DNA of 64,000 nt from Bradyrhizobium diversitatis (lineage in GTDB: Bacteria > Pseudomonadota > Alphaproteobacteria > Rhizobiales > Xanthobacteraceae), in the NCBI RefSeq assembly GCF_016031635.1, contig NZ_JACEGD010000033.1, forward strand, positions 1 through 64,000, written 5' to 3'. This document shows, piece by piece, positions 8,345 to 19,104 of the stretch. Position 1 is the first letter of the stretch. Every line of letters starts with the position of its first letter. The notes under the pieces were generated by a model. It had not been told where the DNA came from and made no database searches. It saw nothing but the letters and a program-made list of their open reading frames with translations. The translations under genes were made by a program, and so were the position numbers.

Positions 8345-9856
8345 ATGGCGAAGCAGCTCAGAATCTACCCTGGTATCGGTATCGCCCGCCTGGGAAACCA
8401 TCCCGACGCCTTTTTTCTCAGTCCGGAAGTTCCTGGAATCGGCCCGCTGGAATTGACCGCTGACGACAGCGTTTCCGTCGTTGCAACGTGTCGCGCCAAT
8501 GGGCAGGTCCGGCGACAGGGCGCGAGATTTCGTATCTACGAACTAGAACTCGACGCAACGGGGACGATAACTCACCACCGGGAGATCACGTCCGACGAAG
8601 CAACGATCGAGTGGCGGGTCGAGCTTGCCAACCAGAAGGCCGATGCAGGAAGATTTGCTTCTGAAGATACGCCCGAAAGCGACACCAAGCGTAACCCGGG
8701 CGTCGCGTCCGACCAGCTCGTGATCCGGCCGGTCTTTCCTCCTATCGCCGGCGAGAACCGAACCGTTACCGCATCGCAGGCCGGACGATTCAAGAACGAG
8801 GAGGTCTATCTCGGAGAACTCCGCACCGATCACAAGGGTCGGCTCATCGTTCTCGGCGGTCGCGGCCGCTCGGCGAGCGTTCCCGCTGGCAAGCCCATCG
8901 GCGACGAAAATAATCCAAGCCAGAACAACTTCGCTAACAACGAGTTCTGGTACGACGACATTGCGGACGGGCCCGTATCCGCGACTGTAACGATTGCGGG
9001 AAACCCGCCTGTTCAGGTGAACGACGCCTGGGTGATCGTCGCGCCGCCCGACTTCGCTCCCTATACGCGCGCGGTGACGACGCTTTATGACGTCGCGCTT
9101 CACGCTGCGATTGCCAACGGTATGCTATCCGCGCCGGCGGAGCCCTCGTTCAAGCGGCACATCCTTCCGATTCTGCAAGCAGTCTCCAATTATCGCTGGG
9201 TATCCGATTTCTCCTTCTGGGAAGACTTCCCGAGGGATTGGGCTGCACTTGGGTCGAAAAGCAGCGTCGACCTTCGCGCGAAGACGCGAAAGAAGTTGAA
9301 TGACGTTCCGGCTCTTGTCGCAAACCTGTCGTTCACGAGAACCCAGATCAGAATGCTCGATTTGTGGAAGAATGGGACCTTCGTCGAGGATTTCGCAGCG
9401 CAGGATCCGCCAATAGCGGTCCACCCGGAAGGTCTCGATGAAGCAAGCCTGACACAAGGTGCCGGCGGTGGATTCTTTCCAGGTATCGAAGCCGGCATCA
9501 TCACGACCTACAAGGAGCTGTACGGGTCTCCATTCCGTGTTGCCCGCCAGCCTTTCGAGCACGATGGACGCGGATTTGCGCCCTCGGCCGGCTTCCTGAC
9601 GCGCAACATGGCGTGCCCGTGGCAAGCCGACTTTTGGGAGTGCAAATGGCAGGGGCCTGAAAGGATCTGGTGGCCCGCGCAGCGACCCATCCACGTTCGG
9701 CGGTCCGATGCTCCCACGGTCAAGATCGAGTGGGATCGCGGAATTGCCGATCACCGGGACTTGGTCGCGCGCGCGATGGAGCTGGGCTTCGTGTCGCGAC
9801 GCATTGCCGGCCAGGATGGAGTCTTTGAGGTCGATCGCACGATTGTCGAAGTTTAG
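8345..9856 (+). CDS. LodA-like protein (CTQ-dependent amino-acid oxidase family)
   Basis: This 503-residue protein opens with IYPGIGIARLGNHPDAFFLSPE, the family start of LodA/GoxA, the quinoprotein lysine epsilon-oxidase and glycine oxidase. The C-terminal third has GGGFFPGIE and then PWQADFWEC and WWPAQRP. In LodA the cofactor cysteine tryptophylquinone is made from Cys516 and Trp581, with Asp512 needed for its formation. Here Asp429 and Cys433 keep that Asp-x3-Cys spacing. No Trp lies about 65 residues after the Cys; the last Trp is Trp463. AGGGAGA precedes the ATG. The LodB-like flavoprotein follows immediately, as in known lod operons. Substrate unknown. Confidence 0.85.
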   Translation: MAKQLRIYPGIGIARLGNHPDAFFLSPEVPGIGPLELTADDSVSVVATCRANGQVRRQGARFRIYELELDATGTITHHREITSDEATIEWRVELANQKADAGRFASEDTPESDTKRNPGVASDQLVIRPVFPPIAGENRTVTASQAGRFKNEEVYLGELRTDHKGRLIVLGGRGRSASVPAGKPIGDENNPSQNNFANNEFWYDDIADGPVSATVTIAGNPPVQVNDAWVIVAPPDFAPYTRAVTTLYDVALHAAIANGMLSAPAEPSFKRHILPILQAVSNYRWVSDFSFWEDFPRDWAALGSKSSVDLRAKTRKKLNDVPALVANLSFTRTQIRMLDLWKNGTFVEDFAAQDPPIAVHPEGLDEASLTQGAGGGFFPGIEAGIITTYKELYGSPFRVARQPFEHDGRGFAPSAGFLTRNMACPWQADFWECKWQGPERIWWPAQRPIHVRRSDAPTVKIEWDRGIADHRDLVARAMELGFVSRRIAGQDGVFEVDRTIVEV

Positions 9857-9858
9857 AG

Positions 9859-10977
9859 GTGGCGACGTTTGACTTCGCTGTGGTCGGCGGCGGGCCTGCC
9901 GGCTTGGCCGCTGCGGCGCTGCTGGCTCGTGGCGGCGCGGGCGTGCTGCTCGTTGATGCGGCCAGAGCCCGAGGTCCGAGGGCGGGTGAGTTCATTCACC
10001 CCAGCGTCAGGTCGTTCGTTCATCGACTGGCGCTGCTGCCGGAGAGATGGGAAGAAGCGCACCTGCCTGTTCATGGCTTCGTGAACGGCTGGGCATCCGC
10101 CATCTCACAAGAAACTGACTTCATTTTCCATCCCAATGGATACGCGCTGGCTCTGGATCGGCGGCGCTTTGAAGGACAATTGCTCGAAGCTGCGGTCGGT
10201 TGCCGAGCCGACACGCGGATGGGTTGGATCGCGCGAGCGATCGAACCCTGTTCTGATGAGCAGTGGCGGATCACGCTGGGCAACGGAGAGGACGTGCGGC
10301 ATTGCGAGGCGCGCTATCTGCTGTTGGCGACTGGCCGGCAGTCGTTTCATCCGAGGGTGAATTTTCGCAGAAGGAGATACGATCGGCTGGCCTTCCTGGC
10401 GGTTCATATTCCTCGCGTGTCGAAAGACAATCGGCCCTTCATTGAGTGCTTCGAAAATGGGTGGGTCTACGTGACACCGGTTCCCAGCGACGCAAGCGTG
10501 ATCTACGTGTTCTTCGACGCTCGAATGGGACCGCCGTGCCGCCGCACGGTTGGTTCGCTGCGTCAGACGCTCGCATGCTGTGACCGTCTGTCGACGCTTT
10601 TCTCGGATGTAAGCGGCGATCGGAACGAGGACGTGAAGTGGTTTGCCGGCACGGCTCATTCGGGCCTCGCGACTCCAACGGCAGGGAAGAATTGGTGCCT
10701 TCTGGGCGACGTCGCTGAATCGCGCGATCCGTTGTCGGCATCAGGAATGTACAGCGCCTTGCAGGATGCCTCCCGAGTCTCCGAGCGGCTGCTGCGGGAT
10801 GATTTCACGACGACGGCCAGGGAGGACATGGATGCCTCGCGCCAGCAGTCATTCGCCGAATATCTCAAGATGCGCGAGGGCTACTACGCCGCGGAAACCC
10901 GCTGGAGCGATCTTCCGTTTTGGGTCGACAAAGGCGGCAGCATGGTCGAAGCGAGCGCAATCCCGGCGCTCGGATGA
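9859..10977 (+). CDS. LodB-like FAD-dependent oxidoreductase (quinoprotein maturation factor)
   Basis: This 372-residue flavoprotein has the FAD-binding GGGPAG at 10-15, a halogenase/LodB-like GEFIHPSVRSF stretch near 45-55, and a late GDVAESRDPLSASGMYSAL motif closing the flavin site. In Marinomonas, LodB is required to convert the LodA precursor to the CTQ form. The start is GTG, two bases after the LodA-like stop, which suggests translational coupling and a dedicated partnership. A broad tryptophan-halogenase-like role is less likely given the neighbour. Confidence 0.85.
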   Translation: MATFDFAVVGGGPAGLAAAALLARGGAGVLLVDAARARGPRAGEFIHPSVRSFVHRLALLPERWEEAHLPVHGFVNGWASAISQETDFIFHPNGYALALDRRRFEGQLLEAAVGCRADTRMGWIARAIEPCSDEQWRITLGNGEDVRHCEARYLLLATGRQSFHPRVNFRRRRYDRLAFLAVHIPRVSKDNRPFIECFENGWVYVTPVPSDASVIYVFFDARMGPPCRRTVGSLRQTLACCDRLSTLFSDVSGDRNEDVKWFAGTAHSGLATPTAGKNWCLLGDVAESRDPLSASGMYSALQDASRVSERLLRDDFTTTAREDMDASRQQSFAEYLKMREGYYAAETRWSDLPFWVDKGGSMVEASAIPALG

Positions 10978-11144
10978 TGTGATGACGGGCCTCGCGTGAT
11001 CACACCCTATCAAAAGGTGATCGGGAAAACGCCTCGGCCCAACCGACTACGCACCGCCCGATGCTGCCACCATACCCCTGTTTTGCCCGACGGGTCAAAC
11101 CGAACTCGCAAAAATCGAAAAAGCGCAATGCCGCCAAGGCGGCG

Positions 11145-11177
11145 GCTACTGTGCATGGGGTTGTTTTCGCACTTTTG
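11145..11177. repeat. 33-bp repeat, copy 1
   Basis: A 33-bp element beginning GCTACTGTGCATGGGG and ending TTCGCACTTTTG occurs identically at 38257-38289. This copy lies between the convergent lodB-like and lepA genes. It has no ORF and no clear palindrome. Confidence 0.8.
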
Positions 11178-11233
11178 TTTTGCCGCCCGGACGCCGCCTT
11201 TTTCCCGGCCCCGGAGACCGGCCCGCCCCCGCC

Positions 11234-13045
<1,812 letters not shown>

Positions 13046-13159
13046 GGGCGCGGGATACCACTCACATCCTCGTGCGGCAACCATATTGCTGTATTTTCAG
13101 GGCCTTTCTTCACGCCAAGCTGATTCCACGGCAGGCCAAAACGCGCTACGCAACGGCGC

Positions 13160-14785
13160 ATGTCCACCACCTCGATCCCATCCGCCAGAGCGCGGGCGAA
13201 GACCCGCTTGAGTTACAACCGCTTCCGGGCCTGGCTGGTTGCCTGCGCGGTCCGTCCCGAGGCGCGGCTGTGGCTGGTGATCCAGCTCGCCATCCTGCAT
13301 GCCGTGCTCTGGACCTTCATCCTGATCAATCTCAAGGCGGCGCAGGACGTTCACATGGACGTCGCAGAAGCCTATGGCTGGGGCCAGAAATTCCTCTGGG
13401 GTTATGGCAAGCACCCGCCGCTGTCGGGCTGGGTGGCCGGCCTGTGGTTCAAGGTGTTCCCGGCGGCGGACTGGGCGACCTATGCGCTGGCGATGGCGAC
13501 GGTGAGCGTCGGCATGGTGATCTGCTGGTTCGTGAGCTTGCGGGTGGTGGATGCGCGACGCGCGTTCCTCGTCGTCGTGATGATCGCACTCTACCCGATC
13601 TTCAATTTCAAGGGCTTCAAGTACAACCCGGACCTGCTCCAGCTCGTCACGCTGCCGCTCCTGGTGCTCGCTTATCTCAACGCATTCGAGAAGCGGACCT
13701 GGCAATCCGGACTCCTGCTCGGCCTCGCCGGCGCGCTGGCGCTGATGACCAAATATTGGGTGCTGACCATGGTCGGCGCCATCGGCCTCGCCGCGCTGAT
13801 CCATCCCGACCGGTTGCGATTCCTGTCGTCGCCCGCACCGTGGGTGGCGATCGTGACCATGATCGCGGCGATGATCCCGCACATCGTCTGGCTGGCGGAC
13901 GCGCATTTCGTGCCGCTGACCTATGCCGGCGACACCTACAGCCTCCAGGACAGCGGTCAGGTGCATCAGCTCGTCGCCGGCTACGTGCTGCATAATTTCG
14001 GCCTGCTGGCATTGCCGGTTGCGCTCGCAGCGCTGGCCATGGCGCTGGTGCCGCCCTGGGTCAAGTTGCTGCTGCGCGCGCCCTCGCGCATCGTCACGCG
14101 GGCCTGGGCGCGCGGCGGCAATCCCGGCGTCAATCTTTCGCAGGCGCTGAACGTCTGGATGATCCAGATCATCGTCGCGGTCGGCCCGCCGCTCGGCGCG
14201 CTGGTCTTCAGCATCTACATGAAGACCGATTGGGGCATCTCGCTGTTCTTCCTGGTCCCGCTCGCGCTGGTCGCGATTCCTGCGCTGCGGGTGCAGAGCG
14301 CCGTGCTGTTCAACATCGCCGCGATCTGGCTCGTGCTCAGCGCTGCGACGCTCGCCGCTTCGCCCTGGATCGCCGCGCGCGAGATGGCGGTTAATGGCGG
14401 CAACACCGCGACTTATGGCGCGCGCTCGGAGCTGGCGCACGAGCTGACCCAGGCCTGGCACGCGCGCTTCGCGTCGCGCTGGGCCGTCGTCGCGGGAACG
14501 ATGGAGACGATACAGCCGATGGTGTTCTACAGCCCCGATCACCCCAGCCCGTTCACGCCGAACGAAGCCTGGGCTTCCGGGCTGACCTCGCTCGACGACA
14601 TCAAGAGATACGGCTTCATCGGCGTGTTCGATGCGACCGACGAACGCCTGCCCAAGTTCGAGAAATGGGTGTCCGAGACCGCGCCGAACGCCGAGCGCAT
14701 CGTGATGACGACGCGCCGCTTCACCCACGGCAAGGCGGGCCCGTCGATGACCTGGAACGTCTATATCGCAGCGCCGGGGAAGTGA
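13160..14785 (+). CDS. GT39-type (ArnT/PMT-like) polyprenyl-phosphate-sugar glycosyltransferase
   Basis: This 541-residue polytopic membrane protein has about ten hydrophobic segments. The first periplasmic loop holds the acidic pair expected of GT-C enzymes (MDVAEAYGWGQ near residue 71) and the following KHPPLSGW, both typical of PMT_2/ArnT-like transferases. A soluble tail of about 130 residues follows the last membrane span. It would move a sugar from a lipid carrier to an envelope acceptor on the periplasmic side; the acceptor is unknown. The ATG has a weak ribosome site. It stands alone, divergent from lepA. Confidence 0.85.
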   Translation: MSTTSIPSARARAKTRLSYNRFRAWLVACAVRPEARLWLVIQLAILHAVLWTFILINLKAAQDVHMDVAEAYGWGQKFLWGYGKHPPLSGWVAGLWFKVFPAADWATYALAMATVSVGMVICWFVSLRVVDARRAFLVVVMIALYPIFNFKGFKYNPDLLQLVTLPLLVLAYLNAFEKRTWQSGLLLGLAGALALMTKYWVLTMVGAIGLAALIHPDRLRFLSSPAPWVAIVTMIAAMIPHIVWLADAHFVPLTYAGDTYSLQDSGQVHQLVAGYVLHNFGLLALPVALAALAMALVPPWVKLLLRAPSRIVTRAWARGGNPGVNLSQALNVWMIQIIVAVGPPLGALVFSIYMKTDWGISLFFLVPLALVAIPALRVQSAVLFNIAAIWLVLSAATLAASPWIAAREMAVNGGNTATYGARSELAHELTQAWHARFASRWAVVAGTMETIQPMVFYSPDHPSPFTPNEAWASGLTSLDDIKRYGFIGVFDATDERLPKFEKWVSETAPNAERIVMTTRRFTHGKAGPSMTWNVYIAAPGK

Positions 14786-14790
14786 GGGTT

Positions 14791-14895
14791 ATTGTCGTTC
14801 CGGGGCACGCGAAGCGTGAGCTACGGTGCGCATTTGCGCACCTGAGAACCTCGAGATTCCGGGTTCGATGCTGCGCATCGCCCCGGAATGACAAT
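14791..14895. repeat. Imperfect palindromic intergenic repeat
   Basis: The left arm begins ATTGTCGTTCCGGGGC and the right arm ends GCCCCGGAATGACAAT, with smaller internal stems. It fills the space between the converging GT39 and HPr genes and can serve as a two-way transcript end. Confidence 0.7.
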
Positions 14896-14900
14896 CGGGC

Positions 14901-15218
14901 CTAAGTCCCTTCCTCGTTGAACTTGCTCTCGACGAGCTCGGTGATCGCCGCGAGCGCGGCTTCGGCATCCGTGCCGGCGGCGGATACCGTGATCGTCGTG
15001 CCGGGACCGGCGGCGAGCATCATCAGGCCCATGATCGAGGTGCCGCCGACGGTCTCGCCGCCGCGCGTCACCCACACCTGCGCATCGAAGCGCTCGACCG
15101 CCTGGACGAATTTCGCGGAGGCGCGGGCGTGCAGGCCGCGCTTGTTGATGATCAGGAGATCCTTGGAGATCGCGCCCGCGGGCACGCCTGTCCCCGCTTG
15201 TGGCGCCTCGCCGCTCAT
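14901..15218 (-). CDS. ptsH: HPr-family phosphocarrier protein
   Basis: This 105-residue cytosolic phosphocarrier has the active-site His30 in KRGLHARASAKFV. The regulatory-serine region GGTSIMGLMMLAAG is the site HprK would phosphorylate. A 15-residue N-terminal extension precedes the HPr core. It overlaps the EIIA gene by four bases (ATGA), so the two are translationally coupled. With no sugar permease nearby, this is a regulatory rather than transport PTS, as usual in rhizobia. Confidence 0.95.
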   Translation of the reverse strand: MSGEAPQAGTGVPAGAISKDLLIINKRGLHARASAKFVQAVERFDAQVWVTRGGETVGGTSIMGLMMLAAGPGTTITVSAAGTDAEAALAAITELVESKFNEEGT

Positions 15219-15616
15219 TTGCCGGCGAGCACGCGGCTGGCGATGGTGACGTATTTGCGGCCCGCTTCCTGAGCCATCGCGATCGCGTCGGGCAGCGAAC
15301 GCTCCTCGCGCACCTTGGCGAGCTTGACCAGCATGGGAAGGTTGATCCCTGCGAGCACTTCGACCTTGGGCCGGCTCATGCAGGATATTGCAAGGTTTGA
15401 CGGCGTGCCGCCGAACATGTCGGTGAGGATCGCAACGCCGTCGCCGGAATCGACGCGATTGACCGCCTCGATGATGTCGCTTCGGCAGAGATCGGAATCG
15501 TCTTCGGCACCGATCGTGATCGCTTCGATTTGCTTTTGTGGACCCATGACATGCTCAAGCGCTGCCTTGAATTCGTCGGCAAGGCGCCCGTGGGTCACAA
15601 GTACTAGACCAATCAT
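15215..15616 (-). CDS. PTS EIIA component, mannose family (regulatory)
   Basis: This 133-residue protein has the EIIA-Man fold. The phospho-accepting His is in MIGLVLVTHGRLADEF (His9), and TDMFGGTPSN is the second signature. It accepts phosphate from HPr. No EIIB, C or D partners are present, so a regulatory role is inferred. The ATG at 15614-15616 has GAGGAG seven bases upstream; an in-frame start at 15673 is less likely. Its stop overlaps the HPr start. Confidence 0.95.
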   Translation of the reverse strand: MIGLVLVTHGRLADEFKAALEHVMGPQKQIEAITIGAEDDSDLCRSDIIEAVNRVDSGDGVAILTDMFGGTPSNLAISCMSRPKVEVLAGINLPMLVKLAKVREERSLPDAIAMAQEAGRKYVTIASRVLAGK

Positions 15617-15749
15617 CGGAAAACTCCTCGCGGGCGCTTTTGGTGCACCGCACGAACGCGCCACTTTGACCATCCAGAGCCCCCGCGCAAGAGGGGATGT
15701 TGCGTATCTCCCTGAATATAGACGGATGGATAATGGGAGCTGCGCCGGT

Positions 15750-16274
15750 CTACTCGGTCGCGATACTGGGGTTCATATGGTTACCATTTCCCTTCGAACA
15801 ATCGCCGGTAGGGTTAACGGAAGATGAACTCTTGGTAGTGGTCAAGGCCGCAACAACCAGCGGGAGGGGCGAATGGTCGCGGCCGACGGGGACTCGCGGT
15901 ATTTCGACACCAAAAAGGCTGGTTTTCAACGATTCCGCCGCAGGCAGGCGCTCCGCGTCCGCCGCGTCCAGATCGACCACGAGACCGACGGTCGCATGCT
16001 CCACGAAGTCGCAGCGACGAATTCCCAAGCCCCGGATCTCGATCAAGCCAGCCAATACCGGCGCGGGGCGCACCTCAATTTCATGGCCGACTGTCGCCAG
16101 ATGGACACGGTCATCACCGACCAGAACGGCCCTTTCGACCACGCCCGAGCGTCCCGCCATGATCAAATCAAAGGCAAGGCGCGACTTGCCGGAGCCCGAC
16201 GGCCCACGGATCAGCACCGCCAGAGATCCGACCTTGACGGCGGAGGCGTGAACGCTTGGCCCGCCGTCGCTCAT
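15750..16274 (-). CDS. hprK: HPr kinase/phosphorylase, short alphaproteobacterial form
   Basis: This 174-residue protein holds only the catalytic C-terminal domain of HprK. The Walker A motif is GPSGSGKS at 24-31, and the HprK signature GLGIRRCDFVEHATVGLVVDL lies near 80-100. It phosphorylates and dephosphorylates the regulatory Ser of HPr, tying the PTS to metabolic state. The N-terminal domain of Gram-positive HprK is absent, as is normal for this class. It overlaps chvG by four bases, joining the PTS branch to the two-component system. Confidence 0.93.
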   Translation of the reverse strand: MSDGGPSVHASAVKVGSLAVLIRGPSGSGKSRLAFDLIMAGRSGVVERAVLVGDDRVHLATVGHEIEVRPAPVLAGLIEIRGLGIRRCDFVEHATVGLVVDLDAADAERLPAAESLKTSLFGVEIPRVPVGRDHSPLPLVVAALTTTKSSSSVNPTGDCSKGNGNHMNPSIATE

Positions 16275-18067
16275 AGAGCCGGCAGCCTGACCACGAAGCG
16301 CGCGCCGGCAACCGTCGGAGCCCCGTCGGCATCCAGCGGGCCAGGGCGGTTCTCCGCCCAGATGCGTCCGCCATGGGCGTCGATGATCTGCTTGGAGATC
16401 GACAGGCCGAGGCCGGAGTTCTGGCCGAAACCCTGATGCGGACGGTCGGTGTAGAAGCGCTCGAAGATGCGCTCCAGCGCGTCGTCGCGAATGCCGGGGC
16501 CGTCGTCGTCGACCACGATCTCGATCTCGCCGCGGACGCGGCGGCAGGTGAGACGCACCTTGCTGCCGGCCTCCGAGAACGATTGCGCATTGGAGAGCAG
16601 GTTGGAGACCACCTGCCCCAGCCGTGAATCATGGCCGCTCACGGCGAAGGAGTCGGTTGGGCTGCGGCCCTCGAAGCGCGTCTCGACCGCGACGTCGTGG
16701 CCGAGCTTGGTCTCGTTGGCGACGGACACCAGCGTCGTCAGCAGCCGGCGCAGATCGACGGGGATCGCATCCTGGCGCTGCAATTCGGCATCGAGGCGGC
16801 TGGCGTCGGAGATGTCGGAGATCAGCCGGTCGAGCCGCTTGACGTCGTGCTCGATCACCTCGAGCAGGCGCGCGCGGCTGGTCTCGTTGCGCGCCAGCGG
16901 CAGCGTCTCGACCGCCGAGCGCAGCGAGGTCAGCGGGTTCTTCAATTCATGGGCGACGTCGGCGGCGAACATCTCGATCGCCTCGATGCGGCTGTAGAGC
17001 GCGCTGGTCATGTCGCGCAGCGCGCCGGAGAGGTGCCCGATCTCGTCGCGGCGGCGCGTGAAGTCGGGAATCTCGATGCGGGCCTTGATGCGGCGGCGGA
17101 CGCGCTCGGCGCTGTCGGCGAGTCGGCGCACGGGTCCGGCGATCGTGCTCGCGAGCAGCAGCGACAGCATGATCATGACGGCGGCGGCGACGCCGCCGAC
17201 CTTCAGGATGGCGAGGCGCTCGGCGGTGACCATCTGGTCGATGTCGTCGCCTTGCGTCGACAGCATCAAGGCGCCGTGGATCGCGCGCGAGCGCAGCACC
17301 GGGACCGCGACCGACACGATCACCTCGCCGCGTACATTGACCCGCACCATCGAGCGTTTCTGGCCCTGCAGCGCGTCCCCCACCTCCGCATAGCCATTGC
17401 CGTTCTCGGGCCCGAGCTCGCGATAAAGCGGCAGGTCGCCGCGGTTCAGCCAGGTGCGCACCGCGACCAAGCCGCGCTCGACGAAACCGGGCTTCTCGGC
17501 CGGAGGCGGCAGATCGAAGCGCAGAACGTTTTCGAGGTTGCGGCTGTCGAGCAGCAGGCTGCCGTTCGGATCGTAGATGCGGGCGCGCGTCTTGGTCGGC
17601 GAGATCAGCGTGCGCAGCACCGGCGCCACGCGCTCCGGATTGATCGGGAAGTCCAGCGGCGAATATTCGTCCGAGCCGCCATAGGTCTCGCCCGGCTTGA
17701 GGTCGAGCAGCCGGTCGGGGTCGATGGTGATGGCGTTGGTCTGCACGGTCGCGGAGGCCGCGATCGCGCCGGCGATGATCTCGGCCTGCACCAAAAGGCT
17801 CTGTGCGCGCGCGTCGATCAGCCCGGCACGAAATTGCGACAGGTACAGGATGCTCGCCACCAGCGCGACGAGGCCGGCAAGGTTGAGCGAGACGATGCGG
17901 CGGGTCAGGCTCGAGAAGGACAGCGCGAAGAAGAACTGCCCGGCGCGCTTCAGCCAGTTCAGCGGTCGCCAGCCCTGCTGCTTTTCATCAATGACGTGCT
18001 CCGGAACGCCGTTGGATGCAAGATCCCCGGCGCTCTGGTCTGAGTCAGGCTGCGTTCGGTCAAGCAA
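16271..18067 (-). CDS. chvG: ChvG/ExoS-family sensor histidine kinase
   Basis: This 598-residue membrane kinase has TM1 at about 56-77, a periplasmic sensor region to about 285, TM2 at about 290-310, a HAMP segment, the phospho-acceptor His373 in FAADVAHELKNPLTSL, and an ATPase domain with N, DDDGPGIRD and GLGLSISKQ boxes. In Agrobacterium and Sinorhizobium, ChvG/ExoS senses acid or envelope signals and controls exopolysaccharide, motility and carbon genes. The regulator gene chvI is 117 bp upstream on the same strand and hprK overlaps the 3' end. Confidence 0.94.
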   Translation of the reverse strand: MLDRTQPDSDQSAGDLASNGVPEHVIDEKQQGWRPLNWLKRAGQFFFALSFSSLTRRIVSLNLAGLVALVASILYLSQFRAGLIDARAQSLLVQAEIIAGAIAASATVQTNAITIDPDRLLDLKPGETYGGSDEYSPLDFPINPERVAPVLRTLISPTKTRARIYDPNGSLLLDSRNLENVLRFDLPPPAEKPGFVERGLVAVRTWLNRGDLPLYRELGPENGNGYAEVGDALQGQKRSMVRVNVRGEVIVSVAVPVLRSRAIHGALMLSTQGDDIDQMVTAERLAILKVGGVAAAVMIMLSLLLASTIAGPVRRLADSAERVRRRIKARIEIPDFTRRRDEIGHLSGALRDMTSALYSRIEAIEMFAADVAHELKNPLTSLRSAVETLPLARNETSRARLLEVIEHDVKRLDRLISDISDASRLDAELQRQDAIPVDLRRLLTTLVSVANETKLGHDVAVETRFEGRSPTDSFAVSGHDSRLGQVVSNLLSNAQSFSEAGSKVRLTCRRVRGEIEIVVDDDGPGIRDDALERIFERFYTDRPHQGFGQNSGLGLSISKQIIDAHGGRIWAENRPGPLDADGAPTVAGARFVVRLPAL

Positions 18068-18184
18068 TGCTCACGCCCGCGTTAGGACAGCTCGTGCGAA
18101 GGTCCCCGCATCCTAGAGCGATCCTGGTCCCGATGGAACGAGAACCGGAGATGACATCGATCTTCGTGAAGGGGGCCAGCCGCT

Positions 18185-18886
18185 TCAGGCTTCCTTGAAA
18201 CGGTAGCCGACGCCGTAGAGCGTTTCGATCATCTCGAACTCGTTGTCGACCACCTTGAACTTCTTGCGCAGCCGCTTGATGTGGCTGTCGATGGTGCGGT
18301 CGTCGACATAGACCTGGTCGTCATAGGCGGCGTCCATCAGCGCGTTGCGGCTCTTCACCACGCCGGGCCGGGTCGCGAGCGCCTGCAGGATCAGGAATTC
18401 GGTGACGGTCAGCGTCACCGGCTCGTTCTTCCAGGTGCAGGTGTGGCGTTCAGGATCCATGCGCAGCAGGCCGCGGTCGAGCGCCTTGGCGTCGTTCTCC
18501 TTCGGCGCGACGGTCGGGTCCTTCGGCGCCGAGCGGCGCAGCACGGCCTTGACGCGCTCGACCAGCAGGCGCTGCGAGAACGGTTTGCGGATGAAGTCGT
18601 CGGCGCCCATCTTGAGGCCGAACAGCTCGTCGATCTCCTCGTCCTTGGACGTCAGGAAGATCACGGGCAGGTCGGATTTCTGCCGCAGGCGGCGCAGCGT
18701 CTCCATGCCGTCCATGCGCGGCATCTTGATGTCGAGGATGGCGAGATCGGGCTGGGTGGTGCGGAAACCGTCGAGCGCGGAGGCGCCGTCGGTGTAGGTC
18801 ATGATGCGGTAGCCTTCGGCTTCCAGCGCGATCGAGACGGATGTGAGAATGTTGCGGTCGTCGTCGACCAAAGCGATTGTGGGCAT
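18185..18886 (-). CDS. chvI: ChvI OmpR-family response regulator
   Basis: This 233-residue regulator has a receiver domain with the acidic triad near residues 8-10, phospho-acceptor Asp52 (LAILDIKMP) and Lys in FLTSKDEE. An OmpR-type winged helix follows, with the conserved ERHTCTWKNEPVTLTVTEF and RTIDSHIKRLRKKF. The ATG at 18884-18886 follows AGAGG and starts MPTIALVDDD as in ChvI; upstream in-frame codons to 19069 are not conserved. It pairs with chvG. Confidence 0.95.
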   Translation of the reverse strand: MPTIALVDDDRNILTSVSIALEAEGYRIMTYTDGASALDGFRTTQPDLAILDIKMPRMDGMETLRRLRQKSDLPVIFLTSKDEEIDELFGLKMGADDFIRKPFSQRLLVERVKAVLRRSAPKDPTVAPKENDAKALDRGLLRMDPERHTCTWKNEPVTLTVTEFLILQALATRPGVVKSRNALMDAAYDDQVYVDDRTIDSHIKRLRKKFKVVDNEFEMIETLYGVGYRFKEA

Positions 18887-19104
18887 GAGCCTCTGCTTTC
18901 TGCTTTCCGTTTGGGTCGTGGCTTGAAACGGCGAGCAATCCAGTGATGCGCCGCATACATACATGGGTGCCGAAGTTGGCGTTCGAACCTTGTCACCGAG
19001 CAATGCAAGCTGGGCTGAAGTGTGACCAAGTTCCACGAAACGCGGCAGATTCGCCGCATCTCGACCCATAACCGGACTCTCGTTTACCCGAAAGAAGGCC
19101 CTTC

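Noticed and set aside
10985..11025. Possible terminator of the lodB-like gene (GATCACACC ... GGTGATC)
   Set aside because: The stem has a bulge and lacks a T-run, so it is too weak to list.
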